From NCBI RefSeq assembly GCF_014652275.1, contig NZ_BMYM01000001.1, positions 620,001 through 684,000 of the forward strand: 64,000 nucleotides of DNA, read 5' to 3'. Source of the DNA: Parahalioglobus pacificus. GTDB lineage: Bacteria; Pseudomonadota; Gammaproteobacteria; Pseudomonadales; Halieaceae. The position numbers and the translations under genes were made by a program. Below are positions 45,592 through 55,663 of this stretch, in pieces; within the stretch, counting starts at the first letter, position 1, and each line of letters starts with the position of its first letter. The notes under the pieces were generated by a model. That model had not been told where the DNA came from. It saw only the letters and a program-made list of their open reading frames with translations, and did no database searches.

Positions 45592-48500
45592 TTAATGACC
45601 TGTTGCCGGCTCTGCTGGCAACGATGCAGGCGCGGGCGTGGCTCTTTGATCCTGGTTAGCTTCTGCTGATTTTTCCTTGAGGAACGGCAGGAAGAAAACC
45701 GGCAGTACGAACAGCGTGAACAGCGTGCCGACCAACATACCCGTGGTAATCACCAGCCCAATACTGAAGCGGGCGTTAGCGCCGGGCCCGACTGCGATAA
45801 GAAGAGGCAGTACCCCCAGCACGGTGGCAAAGGTGGTCATAAGGATGGGGCGCAGCCGCATGGCAGCAGATTGCAGCACGGCGTCGTAGCGGCTATGCCC
45901 GTGCGCGCAGAGCTGATTTGCGAACTGCACGATCAGAATACCGTGCTTGCTGATCAGGCCGATCAGTGTCAGCAAGCCGATCTGGGTGTAGATATTCAGC
46001 GTGGCGAAACCCAGGGCAATAGGAACAACAGCGCCAAAGATAGACAACGGCACCGAAACCAGTACCACCAAGGGGTCGCGGAAGCTGTTGAACTGCGCGG
46101 CGAGCACCAGGAATATCAACAGCATCGACAGCGTGAACAGAATAGGGAATGACGCGGTTTCCTGCATGAGGCGGCGCGAGGGACCGGTATAGCCATCGCG
46201 GAAACCGGTGGGCGCAATGTCTGCCAGTTCAGCGCGCAGGTACTCAAGCCCTGTTCCCAGGGTGTTGGGGGGCATCATCAGCCCCTGAATGGTCGTGCTG
46301 TTGAGCTGCTGGTATTGCGTGAGGTCGTTGGCTTCTACCCGAGAGCCTAGCGATATAACGCTGGACAGTGGCACCAGTTCATCACTGGCGGTACGCAGGT
46401 AGTACTTTTCCAGTTCTTCCTTGGTTAGGCGGAAGCCCCTTCCGGCCTGCGGGATCACTTTGTAGCTTCTGCCTTCCACAGTGAAGCGATTCACTTCGCC
46501 TTCACCCAGCATGGTGGCCAGTGTTTGGCCAATATCGCGCATGGAAATGCCCAGACGCGCAGACAACTCCCTGTCGATGTTGACCTGTACCTCAGGGCGA
46601 TCGAAGTTGAGTGACTGGGTCACAAAGATAAATTGGCCGGATTCACGCGCGCGCTTGAGCAACTCCTCGCCGACACGGTAAACCTCTTCGTAGGGCGCGG
46701 TGGACGCAATCACGAAGCTCACCGGCAGTCCCGCATCAGAGCCGGGCAGGGGGGGCGTGCCGAAACTGAACAGCTCCATGCCGGCTACGCTGCCCAGTTT
46801 TTGCTGGAACTCCTGTTGCACTTCCTGCTGTGTGCGTTCGCGTTCGTCCCAACGGTGCATGGTGACTCCGCCGAAGTTTGAATCCGGCGACATGAACTGC
46901 CAGGAGTGGCTGAACTCGGGGATTGCCTTCCACAATGAGACCACTTCATCCAGGTAGTAGTTGATGTAGTCGATGTTGGCGAAGCGGGGTGGCGTACCCA
47001 CCACGTACAGCGAGCCCGTATCTTCCTCCGGCGCCAACTCCTGCTGTGATAACAGGAACAGGGCAGGCAGGCTTAGCAGGATCGTGCCGCTGAACAGCAG
47101 CACGGCGCCGCGGTTGCGCAAACAGCTCACCAGCAGTTTCTGGTACTGGTGGATCAGCACTTCAAAACGCTGGTCCAGCCAGTCGGCGAAGCGACCCTGG
47201 TGCTCTGCATCCTTGAGAACGTAGGCACACATCATGGGGCTCAGCGTCAGGGCCACAATCCCCGATACGAAAACCGCACCCGCCAGTGTCAGGGCGAATT
47301 CACTGAACAGGGCGCCCGTTAAGCCCCCAATAAAGGCTATGGGCGCATACACCGCGGCCAACGTCAGCGTCATGGCCACCACCGGTGTGGCCACTTCCCG
47401 CGCACCCATGATCGCGGCTCGCATGGGGGTGGCGCCTTCTTCGATGTGGCGGTGAACGTTTTCCACCACCACGATGGCGTCGTCCACCACCAGCCCGATG
47501 GCGATAACCATGGCCAACAGTGTGAGCAGGTTCAGGGAGAATCCAAGGCTATAAACCATGAACACCACACCGATCAGCGAGAGCGGAATCGCCACCAGCG
47601 GAATCAGTACTACCCGGAAAGAGCCCAGGAACAGGTAGATGACCAGCATCACGATCAGCGCGGCTTCAATCAGTGTGCGCACCACCTCGGTGAGTGCGTC
47701 GTTGATGGGCTCGCTGCCGTCCCAGTCCAGGAACAGCGTCATATCGGCGGGTAGGTTCTCCCGGATGCGGGGAATCGCTGCGTGAACTTCGCGCGAGAGA
47801 TCCAGAGGGTTGGCATCCGGTGTGGGCGTTAACCCCATGAATACCGAGGCTTCGCCGCTGGAGTAGGTGCGTACTTGCGAGTTTTCCGCTGACAGCTCAA
47901 CCTCGGCAACATCCCCAAGGCGCACACGGTCTTCCCCGGACTGGCGCACAACGATGGCCTCGAAATCCGCTTCGGTCTGCATGTCGGTGCGCGCATCCAC
48001 CGTCGCTCGCACCAGATTGCCCTCTGTGGCGCCCGTGGTAGAGACGAAATTGTCGCGCTGAATAGCCTCACTGATATCCGCCGCCGTCACACCTAGGGCA
48101 GCCATGCGTACAGGATCCAGCCAGATACGCATAGCCAGGAAACGGCCAAACATATTGGCCTTGCCCATGCCGGGCAGGGTGGCCAGATCCGGCTGCACGT
48201 TACGCACCAGGTAGTCGGTGATTTGGTAGGGCGTCATCTGATCGCTGGAGAAGGCCAGATACATCAGCGCATCCCCGCCGGATGCGGTGGAAACCACGGG
48301 GTCTTCCGCATCGCGGGGCAATTCGTCCCTGGCTTCATTCACCTTTGCGATCACCTCGGCCAGTACATCACTGCTGTTCTCGCCAAGCCGCACGTGCACT
48401 TCGATGCTGGAGATGCCCGGGTTGCTGGTGGAGGTCATGTACTCAATACCGCTGGCACCGGCGATATTGATTTGCAGTGGTGTGGTGACAAAGCCTTGCA

Positions 48501-48675
48501 CGGTGCGCGCACTGGCACCCCGGTAGGCTGTGTTTACGTAGATAACGCTGCGTTCCAGTTCCGGAAACTCACGCACGGCGACGCGGGACAGGGAAGCGGC
48601 GCCCAGTAGCAATATGATGCTGGACACCACAATGGCGACAACCGGTCGTTTGATAAAGAGGTCAGTGAACCACAT
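45592..48675 (-). CDS. RND efflux transporter permease
   Basis: 1027-residue inner-membrane pump of the HAE1/AcrB superfamily. It starts MWFTDLFIKRPVVAIVVS and has 12 membrane helices in two halves, two large periplasmic loops and the proton-relay Asp pair in TM4 (GLVVDDAIVVVENVHRH). It exports hydrophobic compounds with the adaptor encoded just upstream; an outer-membrane channel is not in the operon and would come from elsewhere (TolC-like). The short C-terminal tail has no known motif. Substrate range unknown. Confidence 0.95.
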   Translation of the reverse strand: MWFTDLFIKRPVVAIVVSSIILLLGAASLSRVAVREFPELERSVIYVNTAYRGASARTVQGFVTTPLQINIAGASGIEYMTSTSNPGISSIEVHVRLGENSSDVLAEVIAKVNEARDELPRDAEDPVVSTASGGDALMYLAFSSDQMTPYQITDYLVRNVQPDLATLPGMGKANMFGRFLAMRIWLDPVRMAALGVTAADISEAIQRDNFVSTTGATEGNLVRATVDARTDMQTEADFEAIVVRQSGEDRVRLGDVAEVELSAENSQVRTYSSGEASVFMGLTPTPDANPLDLSREVHAAIPRIRENLPADMTLFLDWDGSEPINDALTEVVRTLIEAALIVMLVIYLFLGSFRVVLIPLVAIPLSLIGVVFMVYSLGFSLNLLTLLAMVIAIGLVVDDAIVVVENVHRHIEEGATPMRAAIMGAREVATPVVAMTLTLAAVYAPIAFIGGLTGALFSEFALTLAGAVFVSGIVALTLSPMMCAYVLKDAEHQGRFADWLDQRFEVLIHQYQKLLVSCLRNRGAVLLFSGTILLSLPALFLLSQQELAPEEDTGSLYVVGTPPRFANIDYINYYLDEVVSLWKAIPEFSHSWQFMSPDSNFGGVTMHRWDERERTQQEVQQEFQQKLGSVAGMELFSFGTPPLPGSDAGLPVSFVIASTAPYEEVYRVGEELLKRARESGQFIFVTQSLNFDRPEVQVNIDRELSARLGISMRDIGQTLATMLGEGEVNRFTVEGRSYKVIPQAGRGFRLTKEELEKYYLRTASDELVPLSSVISLGSRVEANDLTQYQQLNSTTIQGLMMPPNTLGTGLEYLRAELADIAPTGFRDGYTGPSRRLMQETASFPILFTLSMLLIFLVLAAQFNSFRDPLVVLVSVPLSIFGAVVPIALGFATLNIYTQIGLLTLIGLISKHGILIVQFANQLCAHGHSRYDAVLQSAAMRLRPILMTTFATVLGVLPLLIAVGPGANARFSIGLVITTGMLVGTLFTLFVLPVFFLPFLKEKSAEANQDQRATPAPASLPAEPATGH

Positions 48676-48677
48676 GG

Positions 48678-49763
48678 TTACATATCCACCGTGTCATCAA
48701 TGGCGATACGAGCGCCGCGGGTGAGCTTGTTCTGCCCGGCGATAACAACCTGATCGCCAACCGCTATACCTTCATTCACCACAATTCTCCCATCGCGGGA
48801 ATCACCGGTGGTTACTACTCGGGGTTGGGCCACGGGTGCGCCATCATTGTCTTCGATTACCCACACGATGTTCCCCTGTAGCGAATAGCTCACGGCCGTT
48901 TCAGGTACCGTGATGACCTGGCGTGGCTGACCGAGATCGATAGTCAATCGCGCAAACATTCCCGGTAACAGCCCCTCGGCGGGCTCCAGAGTGGCGCGCA
49001 GCGACAGATTACGGGTGCCGGCGTCTACCTGGGCATCCAAAGCCTGCAGGGTTGCCGGAAACACCTGGTCAGGAAAGGCTGCCGTGCTGACGGCAACTGC
49101 CAGACCGGGACGCAGGCGCGGTGTGTGGCGTGCCGGAACCGAAAAATCGACCTCCAGCTCGGTTAAGTCCTGCAGGGTGGTGATTGGGTCACCGGAGGCG
49201 ATGTAATCACCCAGTTTGGCGCGCACGATACCCACGGTGCCATCGAAGGGCGCGACGATGCGCTTGTTGTCCAGCCTGGCTTCGGTTTCCGCCAGCTGAG
49301 CCACAGCGGACTCCAGGTCGGCGCGCGATCGATCGTATTGAGTCTGCGGGATAGAGTTTTGTTCAACCAGGCTGGAATCGCGCTCGAACAGCAGCTTGGC
49401 CAGCGCCAGATTCGCCTCCTGACGCTCCCGGCTGGCCTTTTCAACGCTGTCATTGAGCACCAGCATTAACTGGCCCGCTTCAACCTGTTGTCCACTGACC
49501 ACGTTTATCTCAGTCACCTCGCCGCTGGCTTCTGCTGCCAGCTGCACGCCGCGCACCGCAGCAATAGTGCCCACTGCCTCTAATTCGGTGGCCCAGGTCT
49601 CATCTGTCGCGCGGCCCGCCGCGATGACAACCGGTGGAGGCGTAAAGTCCATCCCCGCCAGAGTCGAAAACTTGTTGTAGAGGTATCCGGCGATGCTGCC
49701 GAAGATGATGACGAGTAGGGCAATTACCAATGAATATGCGCGCACGAGGGCTCCAGGGGCCAT
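48678..49763 (-). CDS. RND efflux periplasmic adaptor subunit
   Basis: 361 residues: an N-terminal membrane anchor (ALVRAYSLVIALLVIIFGSIAGYLY), a lipoyl-like domain (GTIAAVRGVQLAAEASGEV), a coiled-coil hairpin (about 115-165), the second lipoyl half (RIVAPFDGTVG) and beta-barrel domains (TVPETAVSYSLQGNIVWVIE). It links the RND pump to an outer-membrane channel. The stop is 2 bp before the permease ATG. The listed ATG lacks a clear ribosome site; a GTG at 49745 with GGAG upstream is a good alternative. Confidence 0.92.
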   Translation of the reverse strand: MAPGALVRAYSLVIALLVIIFGSIAGYLYNKFSTLAGMDFTPPPVVIAAGRATDETWATELEAVGTIAAVRGVQLAAEASGEVTEINVVSGQQVEAGQLMLVLNDSVEKASRERQEANLALAKLLFERDSSLVEQNSIPQTQYDRSRADLESAVAQLAETEARLDNKRIVAPFDGTVGIVRAKLGDYIASGDPITTLQDLTELEVDFSVPARHTPRLRPGLAVAVSTAAFPDQVFPATLQALDAQVDAGTRNLSLRATLEPAEGLLPGMFARLTIDLGQPRQVITVPETAVSYSLQGNIVWVIEDNDGAPVAQPRVVTTGDSRDGRIVVNEGIAVGDQVVIAGQNKLTRGARIAIDDTVDM

Positions 49764-49936
49764 TGAGGGTCAATCCGTTATTGTATGTGTACGCAGAGGC
49801 GGGCGCATCTGCCCAATCTTTCTGGTTTTAGCAAGGGCTTGGCCACGATTTTTGTGCTGGGCGGGTTCGTCTGCATGCTTTATCCTTCGCGCATCGATTG
49901 TTGAGAGGGGGTATCGCGGTGAGACAATCGCGCCAA

Positions 49937-51820
49937 ATGAAAAAGCTGGAACGCATCATGGATAAATGCGACAGCTACGAGGACTGGAAAGAGGCCGCAC
50001 AGAGCCACGATGATATCAGCGGGCAGAAGCGCTGGCGTGAGGTAGACCAGACCAGCCAGTACGATTACTCCCAGATTCGCCTACGACTGGACCGATTGCG
50101 CAGCCTGCGCGCGCGGCACGACAACCAGGGCCTGTTGTTTACCCTGAACGAGGGGATACACGGCAACATGGGCGGCATGGGCCGCAGCTCTCTGTACCGT
50201 CGTGCAAAATTTGGCACCAAGCACCTGATTGAACAGTACATCGACGAGATCGATGACTGCCTGCGCTACTTGGCTGACCTGGACGAAGACCTGATCTCTG
50301 CCCAGGACAAAATGGACTTTTTCTACCGGGCAAATATCTGCTTTGGCCGCTCTGCCCTGATGCTCAGCGGCGGTGGTGTTCTGGGCTTTTATCACCTGGG
50401 TGTGGTGAAGGTGCTGTTAGAACAGGGCTTGTTACCCCGCGTCATCTCGGGCTCCAGCGCTGGCTCTCTCGTAGCCGGTGTGTTGGGCACCCACAGCGAT
50501 TCCGAGCTTGAGCAGTTTTATGATCCTGCCAACGTGCATTTCGAAGCAGAGCGCGAAGCCAGCGTATTCTCGCGGATGTTCTTTGGCTCAAATCCCCAGA
50601 TCGATATAGGTGACCTGGAACAGATTATCGCCCGGTTAATCCCCGACATGACCTTCCAGGAAGCCTACGAGAAAACCGGCCGCCAGATCAGCATCACCGT
50701 GGCCCCGGCTGAGCCACACCAGCGTTCGCGGCTCTTGAACGCCATTACTTCACCCAACGTATACATCCGCTCTGCAGTGATGGCCTCCTGTGCGGTTCCG
50801 GGTGTGTTCCCGCCCGTAATGCTGATGGCCAAGAACCTTCATGGCGAAGCGCAGCCTTACCTACCCACCCGCAAGTGGGTGGATGGCTCCATTGCGGACG
50901 ATTTGCCCGCCAAACGGCTGTCGCGCCTGTACAGCACGAATCACTACATCGTGAGCATGGTGAACCCCATTGCCACCCCGTTTTTGCAGAACAACCGTGA
51001 GCGCAGCCGTACGTCGGCGGCCCTGGGCGCGTTGGGCATGGGTGTAGGCCGGGAGATACTCAACTTCTACCGGGGTATTGCCCAGAAGCAGGGTGATAAC
51101 TGGCCTCGTTTTAATATGCTGATTAATGGCGTGCATGCGTTGATGGATCAGGAATACTCGGGCGATATCAATATCGTGCCCAGCTTCCGCTGGTACAACC
51201 CCGGTAAGTTGCTGTCGCATCTGTCCGAGAAGGAACTGGTGACCCTGATGCAGGGTGGCGAAAACTCCACGTTCCCGAACGTAGAATCCATTCGCATCTG
51301 CACGAAAATCTCCCGAACCATGGAAGAAATTCTGCATCGCTTTGAATACGGTGATCTGCGCCCGGCAGACAGTGAGTATCATCGCCCGCGTTCATCGCGT
51401 CGTAGGCCCACAGCGACACGCGCCGACAGGGAAGCCCTGCGCGAAACCGCCTCCCAGCGCGCGTCTGCGGGTGAGGCCTTAGAGGCCAAACCAAAGAAGC
51501 CGGTGAAATCGAGGGCCAAGAAGACCAGCGACAGCGCATCAAAAGCTGGCAAAGCACCGGCTAGGACGCGCACTAAAGCGACGAAAAAAACGGCCAGCGC
51601 TAAGCCGGCGGCCAAGCCTAAAGCAGCAGCAAAGAAAAAGCCCGCTGCCGCCAATGTCAAGAAAAAGACGCCGGCTCGCACTCAGGTCGCTAAAAAAGCA
51701 CAGCCTGTGAAAGCCGCGGCCAAAAAAGCGGCCAAGAGCAAGTCTGCTATTCGCAAAGCGCCGGCCAAGAAAAAGGCCGCCAAGGAATCGCCCAGCGAAT
51801 TGCAGGGCGAGCTCTGGTAA
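49937..51820 (+). CDS. Patatin-like phospholipase with DUF3336 and Lys/Ala-rich tail
   Basis: 627 residues. About 1-135 is a DUF3336-type helical region (SYEDWKEAA, RLDRLRSLRARHD...). The patatin domain (about 138-330) has the oxyanion loop SGGGVLGFYHLG, the nucleophile in GSSAGS (S174) and the catalytic Asp (D316, WVDGSIADDLP), so a Ser/Asp dyad lipase is expected, as in PlpD and yeast Tgl types. Residues about 515-617 are an H1-like tail rich in Lys, Ala, Pro and Thr, ending SELQGELW; this is not usual in the family. ATG 49937 is preferred; 49958 is also possible. Confidence 0.88.
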   Translation: MKKLERIMDKCDSYEDWKEAAQSHDDISGQKRWREVDQTSQYDYSQIRLRLDRLRSLRARHDNQGLLFTLNEGIHGNMGGMGRSSLYRRAKFGTKHLIEQYIDEIDDCLRYLADLDEDLISAQDKMDFFYRANICFGRSALMLSGGGVLGFYHLGVVKVLLEQGLLPRVISGSSAGSLVAGVLGTHSDSELEQFYDPANVHFEAEREASVFSRMFFGSNPQIDIGDLEQIIARLIPDMTFQEAYEKTGRQISITVAPAEPHQRSRLLNAITSPNVYIRSAVMASCAVPGVFPPVMLMAKNLHGEAQPYLPTRKWVDGSIADDLPAKRLSRLYSTNHYIVSMVNPIATPFLQNNRERSRTSAALGALGMGVGREILNFYRGIAQKQGDNWPRFNMLINGVHALMDQEYSGDINIVPSFRWYNPGKLLSHLSEKELVTLMQGGENSTFPNVESIRICTKISRTMEEILHRFEYGDLRPADSEYHRPRSSRRRPTATRADREALRETASQRASAGEALEAKPKKPVKSRAKKTSDSASKAGKAPARTRTKATKKTASAKPAAKPKAAAKKKPAAANVKKKTPARTQVAKKAQPVKAAAKKAAKSKSAIRKAPAKKKAAKESPSELQGELW

Positions 51821-51828
51821 ATCCCGAA

Positions 51829-52323
51829 TCAGTAGGCCCCGGCGGAGTAGGTGAGCTCGTAGCTGTGTGAGTACACCTCGAAGATCAGTCCAAAGGGGTC
51901 TTCCACGTAGCACATACGAAACGGCTTCTCGCCGGGATAGTACTCCCTGATGGGCATGCGCTGGCGACCGCCGTGCGCCACGATGCTCTCCACCAAGCCC
52001 TCGATGTCCGGGTCCTGCACGCAGAAGTGAAAGGTACTGGTCTTCCAGTACGCAAACTCTCCCGGCGGCTCATTATTGCTGAACTCAAACATCTCAACAC
52101 CGATGCGATCGCCGGTAGACATGTGCGCGATCTTGAACGACCCCCAGCCTGAGCCAAACACATCGATGCACATCTGCCCGATGGGGGTCTCTGATTCCTC
52201 AGTGATCACCGTAGGCTCCATGATGAGGTACCAGCCCATGACCGTTTGGTAGAACGCGACGGCGTCTTCCACACTGGGAACTGAGATACCGATATGGGAG
52301 CAGGTGCGGGGGTAGTTTGCCAC
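51829..52323 (-). CDS. VOC (glyoxalase/bleomycin resistance) family protein
   Basis: 164 residues from GTG 52323, chosen because CAGGAG stands seven bases before it and the domain begins at CSHIGISVPSVEDAVAFYQ. Two beta-alpha-beta-beta-beta modules with His (HIGISV), the HFCVQD strand and Glu (GLIFEVYSH) give a likely metal site of glyoxalase or dioxygenase type. GEKPFRMCYVEDPFG is a typical second module. The substrate is unknown. The frame is open to 52362. Confidence 0.88.
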   Translation of the reverse strand: MANYPRTCSHIGISVPSVEDAVAFYQTVMGWYLIMEPTVITEESETPIGQMCIDVFGSGWGSFKIAHMSTGDRIGVEMFEFSNNEPPGEFAYWKTSTFHFCVQDPDIEGLVESIVAHGGRQRMPIREYYPGEKPFRMCYVEDPFGLIFEVYSHSYELTYSAGAY

Positions 52324-52449
52324 GGCTGTGCTCCTGAGGGCTTTGGGGTACATTGCAGTCATGGTGTAGAAGCTGCTGGTAAACGTGCAGGCATAGGCCT
52401 CAGTTACCCGGCTTGACGATCTGAACGAAAACAGAACGAGGAGAGTGTG

Positions 52450-53232
52450 ATGATTGATGGCTTGTTTTCCATGCAGGACAAGGTCTGTGTGGTTACCGGT
52501 GGCAGCAGGGGCCTTGGTGCGTTTATGGCTCAGGGTTTTTTGGAATCGGGAGCCAAGCGCGTTTACATCACAGCCCGCAAAGCCGAGGCCTGCGTGAGCG
52601 CTGCAGAGGAACTCAGCCAGTACGGCGAATGCATTGCCATCCCCGCCGACATCTCCAACGCCGAGGGCATGCAGACTTTTGTATCAGAGCTGATGTCGCG
52701 TGAAAGCCACATTGATGTGCTGGTGAATAACGCAGGTACGGGGTGGGGCGCCCCTTTCGGCCAGGTGCCTGAAAAGGGCTGGGACAAGGTGATGGATATC
52801 AACGTGAAAAGCCCCTTCTTCCTCACGCAGGCATTGGCGCCTTTGTTGCGTGCTGCAGCCTCACCAGACAATACAGCCAGCGTTATCAATATCGGCTCTA
52901 TCGCCGGGGTGGTTGGCAATGCTGTTGATAACTTTGGCTATGCTGCGTCAAAAAGCGCCATACATCAGCTGACACGGGTGCTGTCCACGGAGTTGGCCAA
53001 TGATCACATCCGTGTGAATGCCATAGCGCCGGGGCGGTTCTATTCCAAGATGACGGAGTTTCTGAGCAATGATCAGGCCGCGTTTGAGGAAGAGTTGAAG
53101 ACCATTCCCATGCACCGCTGGGGTGAGCCCAGTGACATCGCGGGTGTGGCAATTATGTTGGCCTCTAAGGCGGGCGCGTTCATTACCGGCCAGATCATCG
53201 CCATCGACGGTGGCACATCGGTTGTGAACTGA
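52450..53232 (+). CDS. Short-chain dehydrogenase/reductase
   Basis: 260 residues. The cofactor motif TGGSRGLG, NNAG, Ser in NIGSIAGV and Y-x-x-x-K in GYAASKSA are all intact, so this is a classical NAD(P)H SDR. LSTELANDHIRVNAIAPGRF and the C-terminal ITGQIIAIDGG are typical. GAGGAG stands just before ATG 52450; a GTG three bases earlier is also open. The substrate is unknown. The degraded methyltransferase gene starts 14 bp downstream. Confidence 0.92.
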   Translation: MIDGLFSMQDKVCVVTGGSRGLGAFMAQGFLESGAKRVYITARKAEACVSAAEELSQYGECIAIPADISNAEGMQTFVSELMSRESHIDVLVNNAGTGWGAPFGQVPEKGWDKVMDINVKSPFFLTQALAPLLRAAASPDNTASVINIGSIAGVVGNAVDNFGYAASKSAIHQLTRVLSTELANDHIRVNAIAPGRFYSKMTEFLSNDQAAFEEELKTIPMHRWGEPSDIAGVAIMLASKAGAFITGQIIAIDGGTSVVN

Positions 53233-53246
53233 GACAGCGAATCCCT

Positions 53247-53998
53247 GTGGCAGCTATCTACGACCAGATCGGAGCGGGCTACGACACTGCGCGAAGGGCA
53301 GACCCTGAGATCGCGAGTCAGCTGGCATCGCTGGTGATGCTGCAGCAGAACGCTGACTACCTGGATCTGCCTTGGGCGGTCGTTGGGTGGCGGTGGACGC
53401 ATCCACCACCATGCTGGCGGAGGCGCAGCACAAATGCGAGGGTGTGCAGTGGCGCTGCATGAGTGCCGAGCATCTATCGCTGGATGATCAGTCTTTTGAT
53501 GCCGCTATCTGTACGTTGGTTATTCATCACTTCAGTCGTCTCGTCGCCGCCTTTGCTGAAGTGGCGAGGGTGCTGAAGCCAAAGGCGCGTTTTGTGCTCT
53601 TCACCGCGTTTCCTGAGCAAATGGAGCGCTACTGGCTCTGTCACTACTTCCCGGAAATGATGCGACTTGCCTGCGAGCAAATGCCTGGCCGCGATGCGGT
53701 GACAACGGCGCTTTCCGATGCGGGCTTTACACAATGCGAGATACAGCCCTTTGAGGTAACACCGGCGCTGCAGGACTTCTTTCTTCACAGTGGGAAGCAG
53801 CGGCCCGAAGTATATTTGTCTGAGGCTGTACGCCTGGGTATCTCCTCATTTAGAAATGGCTTGTGCAGCGCCGCAGAAAAACGCGATGGCGTTGCCCGGC
53901 TAGCGGCTGACATTGAAAGCGGGGCTGTTGAGAGCGTGATGCGTGAATACCAACACAGCGGCGGCGCCTACGCGTTTGTGGCGGCGCATGCTTCTTAG
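53247..53998 (+). pseudogene. SAM-dependent methyltransferase lacking motif I (deletion and frameshift)
   Basis: The N-terminal part reads MAAIYDQIGAGYDTARRADP to NADYLDLP, where methyltransferases continue with the glycine-rich SAM motif. Instead the frame runs into WAVVGWRW and stops at 53462. A second frame from 53372 resumes directly at GGRWVAVDASTTMLAEAQHK, the strand after motif I, and continues to a normal C-terminus at 53998. So roughly a dozen codons including the SAM glycine loop are missing and the frame is shifted. The product would be inactive. The gene follows the SDR by 14 bp and may have shared its transcript. Confidence 0.8.
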
Positions 53999-54046
53999 TT
54001 ATAGGCTTGATAGCACGTTTGGAGGGATGACCCAGGGAGGGGAGAC

Positions 54047-54868
54047 ATGGCAATCGTGTCGCGCCTGTTCAGTGCTACAAGGCTAACGATCTTTTAATTC
54101 ATCATCACCGTTCTCGGTGTGCTCGTGGCGCTCGCTGTAGATGCCTGGCAGCAAGAGCGGGATGATACAGAGCAATTGCAGGGTTACCTCGCGTCGTTCG
54201 TGCGTGAGATCGATCAGAACCTCTTCAGCATCAACATCATTAAGGATGATGTCGTGCCAACCAAGTTGGCCCGACTCGAACGCGTCATCGCTGTCCTTGA
54301 GTCTGGTGATGAGGCGGCGCTGCAGTCTGAAAGCTTGCTGAGTGACATGACCCTGAGCACGAGCAACGCTGAGCTTTGGCTCACTCGGAGCAGCTATGAC
54401 TCCGTCATTAACGCCGGCGGCTTTAGGCAATTAGACGACCGTGAATTGGAAGCTTGGATATCGGGCATCTTCACTGGCCCGGGGGTGCTGCTCAAGCAGA
54501 CGACACCGCTACGCGGTGATTATCCGGCACTTGTGAGTGGGCTAGTGCCGGTAGATATGATGGCCGCGTACAATCCTCTGGCGGGCTATTTTCGCAATTC
54601 TGACGAAGCCGAGGATCCGAATACCCTCTCGCCTACCGTGACGGAGCCCTCGTCGAGGCTAGGCACGGCGCAACGGATTTTGGCGTCGCGGGATGATCTG
54701 TTACTGGCTGCCAGAGCAGAGGTGAGTTTCGCCACTGCTGTGTGGTACGCCCTGGCGCGTATGGAATCTGACTTCACACATCTTCGCCGGCGTATCGTTG
54801 ACCATCCCCTATTGCAGGAAGTGGATACCAGTAACTTGTTTGACTCAGTTGTCGAAGATGCTGACTGA
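54047..54868 (+). pseudogene. Membrane-anchored hypothetical protein with early in-frame stop
   Basis: A strong ribosome site (AGGGAGGGGAGAC) precedes ATG 54047, but the frame meets TAA at 54095 after 16 codons, inside the N-terminal membrane helix. The same frame then continues FIITVLGVLVALAVDAWQQ and stays open for about 257 residues to 54868. The helix followed by a long helical soluble part (YLASFVREIDQNLF...) resembles small-helix DUF6090-like proteins (weak recognition). One base change (for example CAA or GAA to TAA) explains the stop. A downstream GTG (54119) might still give a truncated product. Confidence 0.65.
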
Positions 54869-54935
54869 AGGCATCCCTGAACTGAGACGCACGCTGTATG
54901 GGAACTCCTAAAAGCTGTTGAACGGGGTTCTCCGG

Positions 54936-54963
54936 ATGTCCGCTTTCGCCTAACTGCGGACCT
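54936..54963. repeat. Degenerate copy of the TCCGCTTT hairpin repeat
   Basis: ATGTCCGCTTTCG is followed by a partly matching right arm (TGCGGACC). Related to the perfect copy about 45 bp downstream. Confidence 0.6.
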
Positions 54964-54982
54964 TTTGCTATGGTTTGTTGAA

Positions 54983-55010
54983 CGTCCGCTTTCGTCCACA
55001 AAGCGGACAT
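54983..55010. repeat. TCCGCTTT/AAAGCGGA hairpin repeat, best copy
   Basis: GTCCGCTTT and AAAGCGGAC form a perfect 9-bp stem around CGTCCAC. Further copies or variants lie at 54936, 55529, 56527, 57382 and 63891. GTTGAAC also recurs three times around it (54917-55025). Confidence 0.85.
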
Positions 55011-55035
55011 TAATTATGTTGAACGATTTGAGCCG

Positions 55036-55506
55036 ATGTTCCGACTCCTTGCCCTAAGTTTATTATCGCTGACCGTGTATGCTTGCTCTGGCTCTTCCGA
55101 TGAATTGGTTGGGCATCGTGGCCGAGTATTCGCGATGGCCGACCCTGCCAAACAGGCACTCGCGCTAACGCGGTTTGATGAAGAAGGCATTCAATACGAA
55201 GTACAATCAGAAGGGGCTTCTGAGGGAATGGTTGTCACTCTACTCAAGGATCAAGCGCGTGTGGACGGCATAACAAGGGAAGTCCATTCTGGGCCTGAAC
55301 TAAGTAGTACCACGTGGGAGACAGCAGTGTTGCTGAATGACGACATGCAAGCACGCTATGAAGCCGCATTCGAAAAAGCAGGTATCGATTATTCAATAGT
55401 TACCCATGAGGGCACAAAACAAATAGAGTGGAACCAATTGGATGGTCCGAAGGTTGATCTTATCAATCAGCGAATCGCGGAGCAGATAGTTGCTGAGCGT
55501 AAGTGA
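55036..55506 (+). CDS. Small lipoprotein of unknown function
   Basis: 156 residues with a short signal and lipobox VYAC (Cys about 17). The mature part seems to contain two related modules: ALTRFDEEGIQYEVQSEG...DQARVDGI and AAFEKAGIDYSIVTHEG...GPKVDLIN, each a helix, a G-I-x-Y strand and a D-x-V end, suggesting an internal duplication. I do not recognise a family. It lies in the repeat-rich accessory region and has no operon partner. Confidence 0.7.
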   Translation: MFRLLALSLLSLTVYACSGSSDELVGHRGRVFAMADPAKQALALTRFDEEGIQYEVQSEGASEGMVVTLLKDQARVDGITREVHSGPELSSTTWETAVLLNDDMQARYEAAFEKAGIDYSIVTHEGTKQIEWNQLDGPKVDLINQRIAEQIVAERK

Positions 55507-55663
55507 ATTCCATCTATCAACCATGTCTGCTCTTGGCCCCATAGCTGCCCCTGGGTTCTGTGGTAAATTGTATGGCAGATAACGTCCACGAAGCTGCCCT
55601 TCAATGAAAAGGATTTCCTGTGCACAATTACTTAGTCCATATACTTAGCTGGTAGGTGCCCGG

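Noticed and set aside
51379-51913. Minus-strand hydrophobic frames over the patatin tail
   Set aside because: Same effect: antisense of Lys/Ala codons gives Phe/Leu-rich frames.
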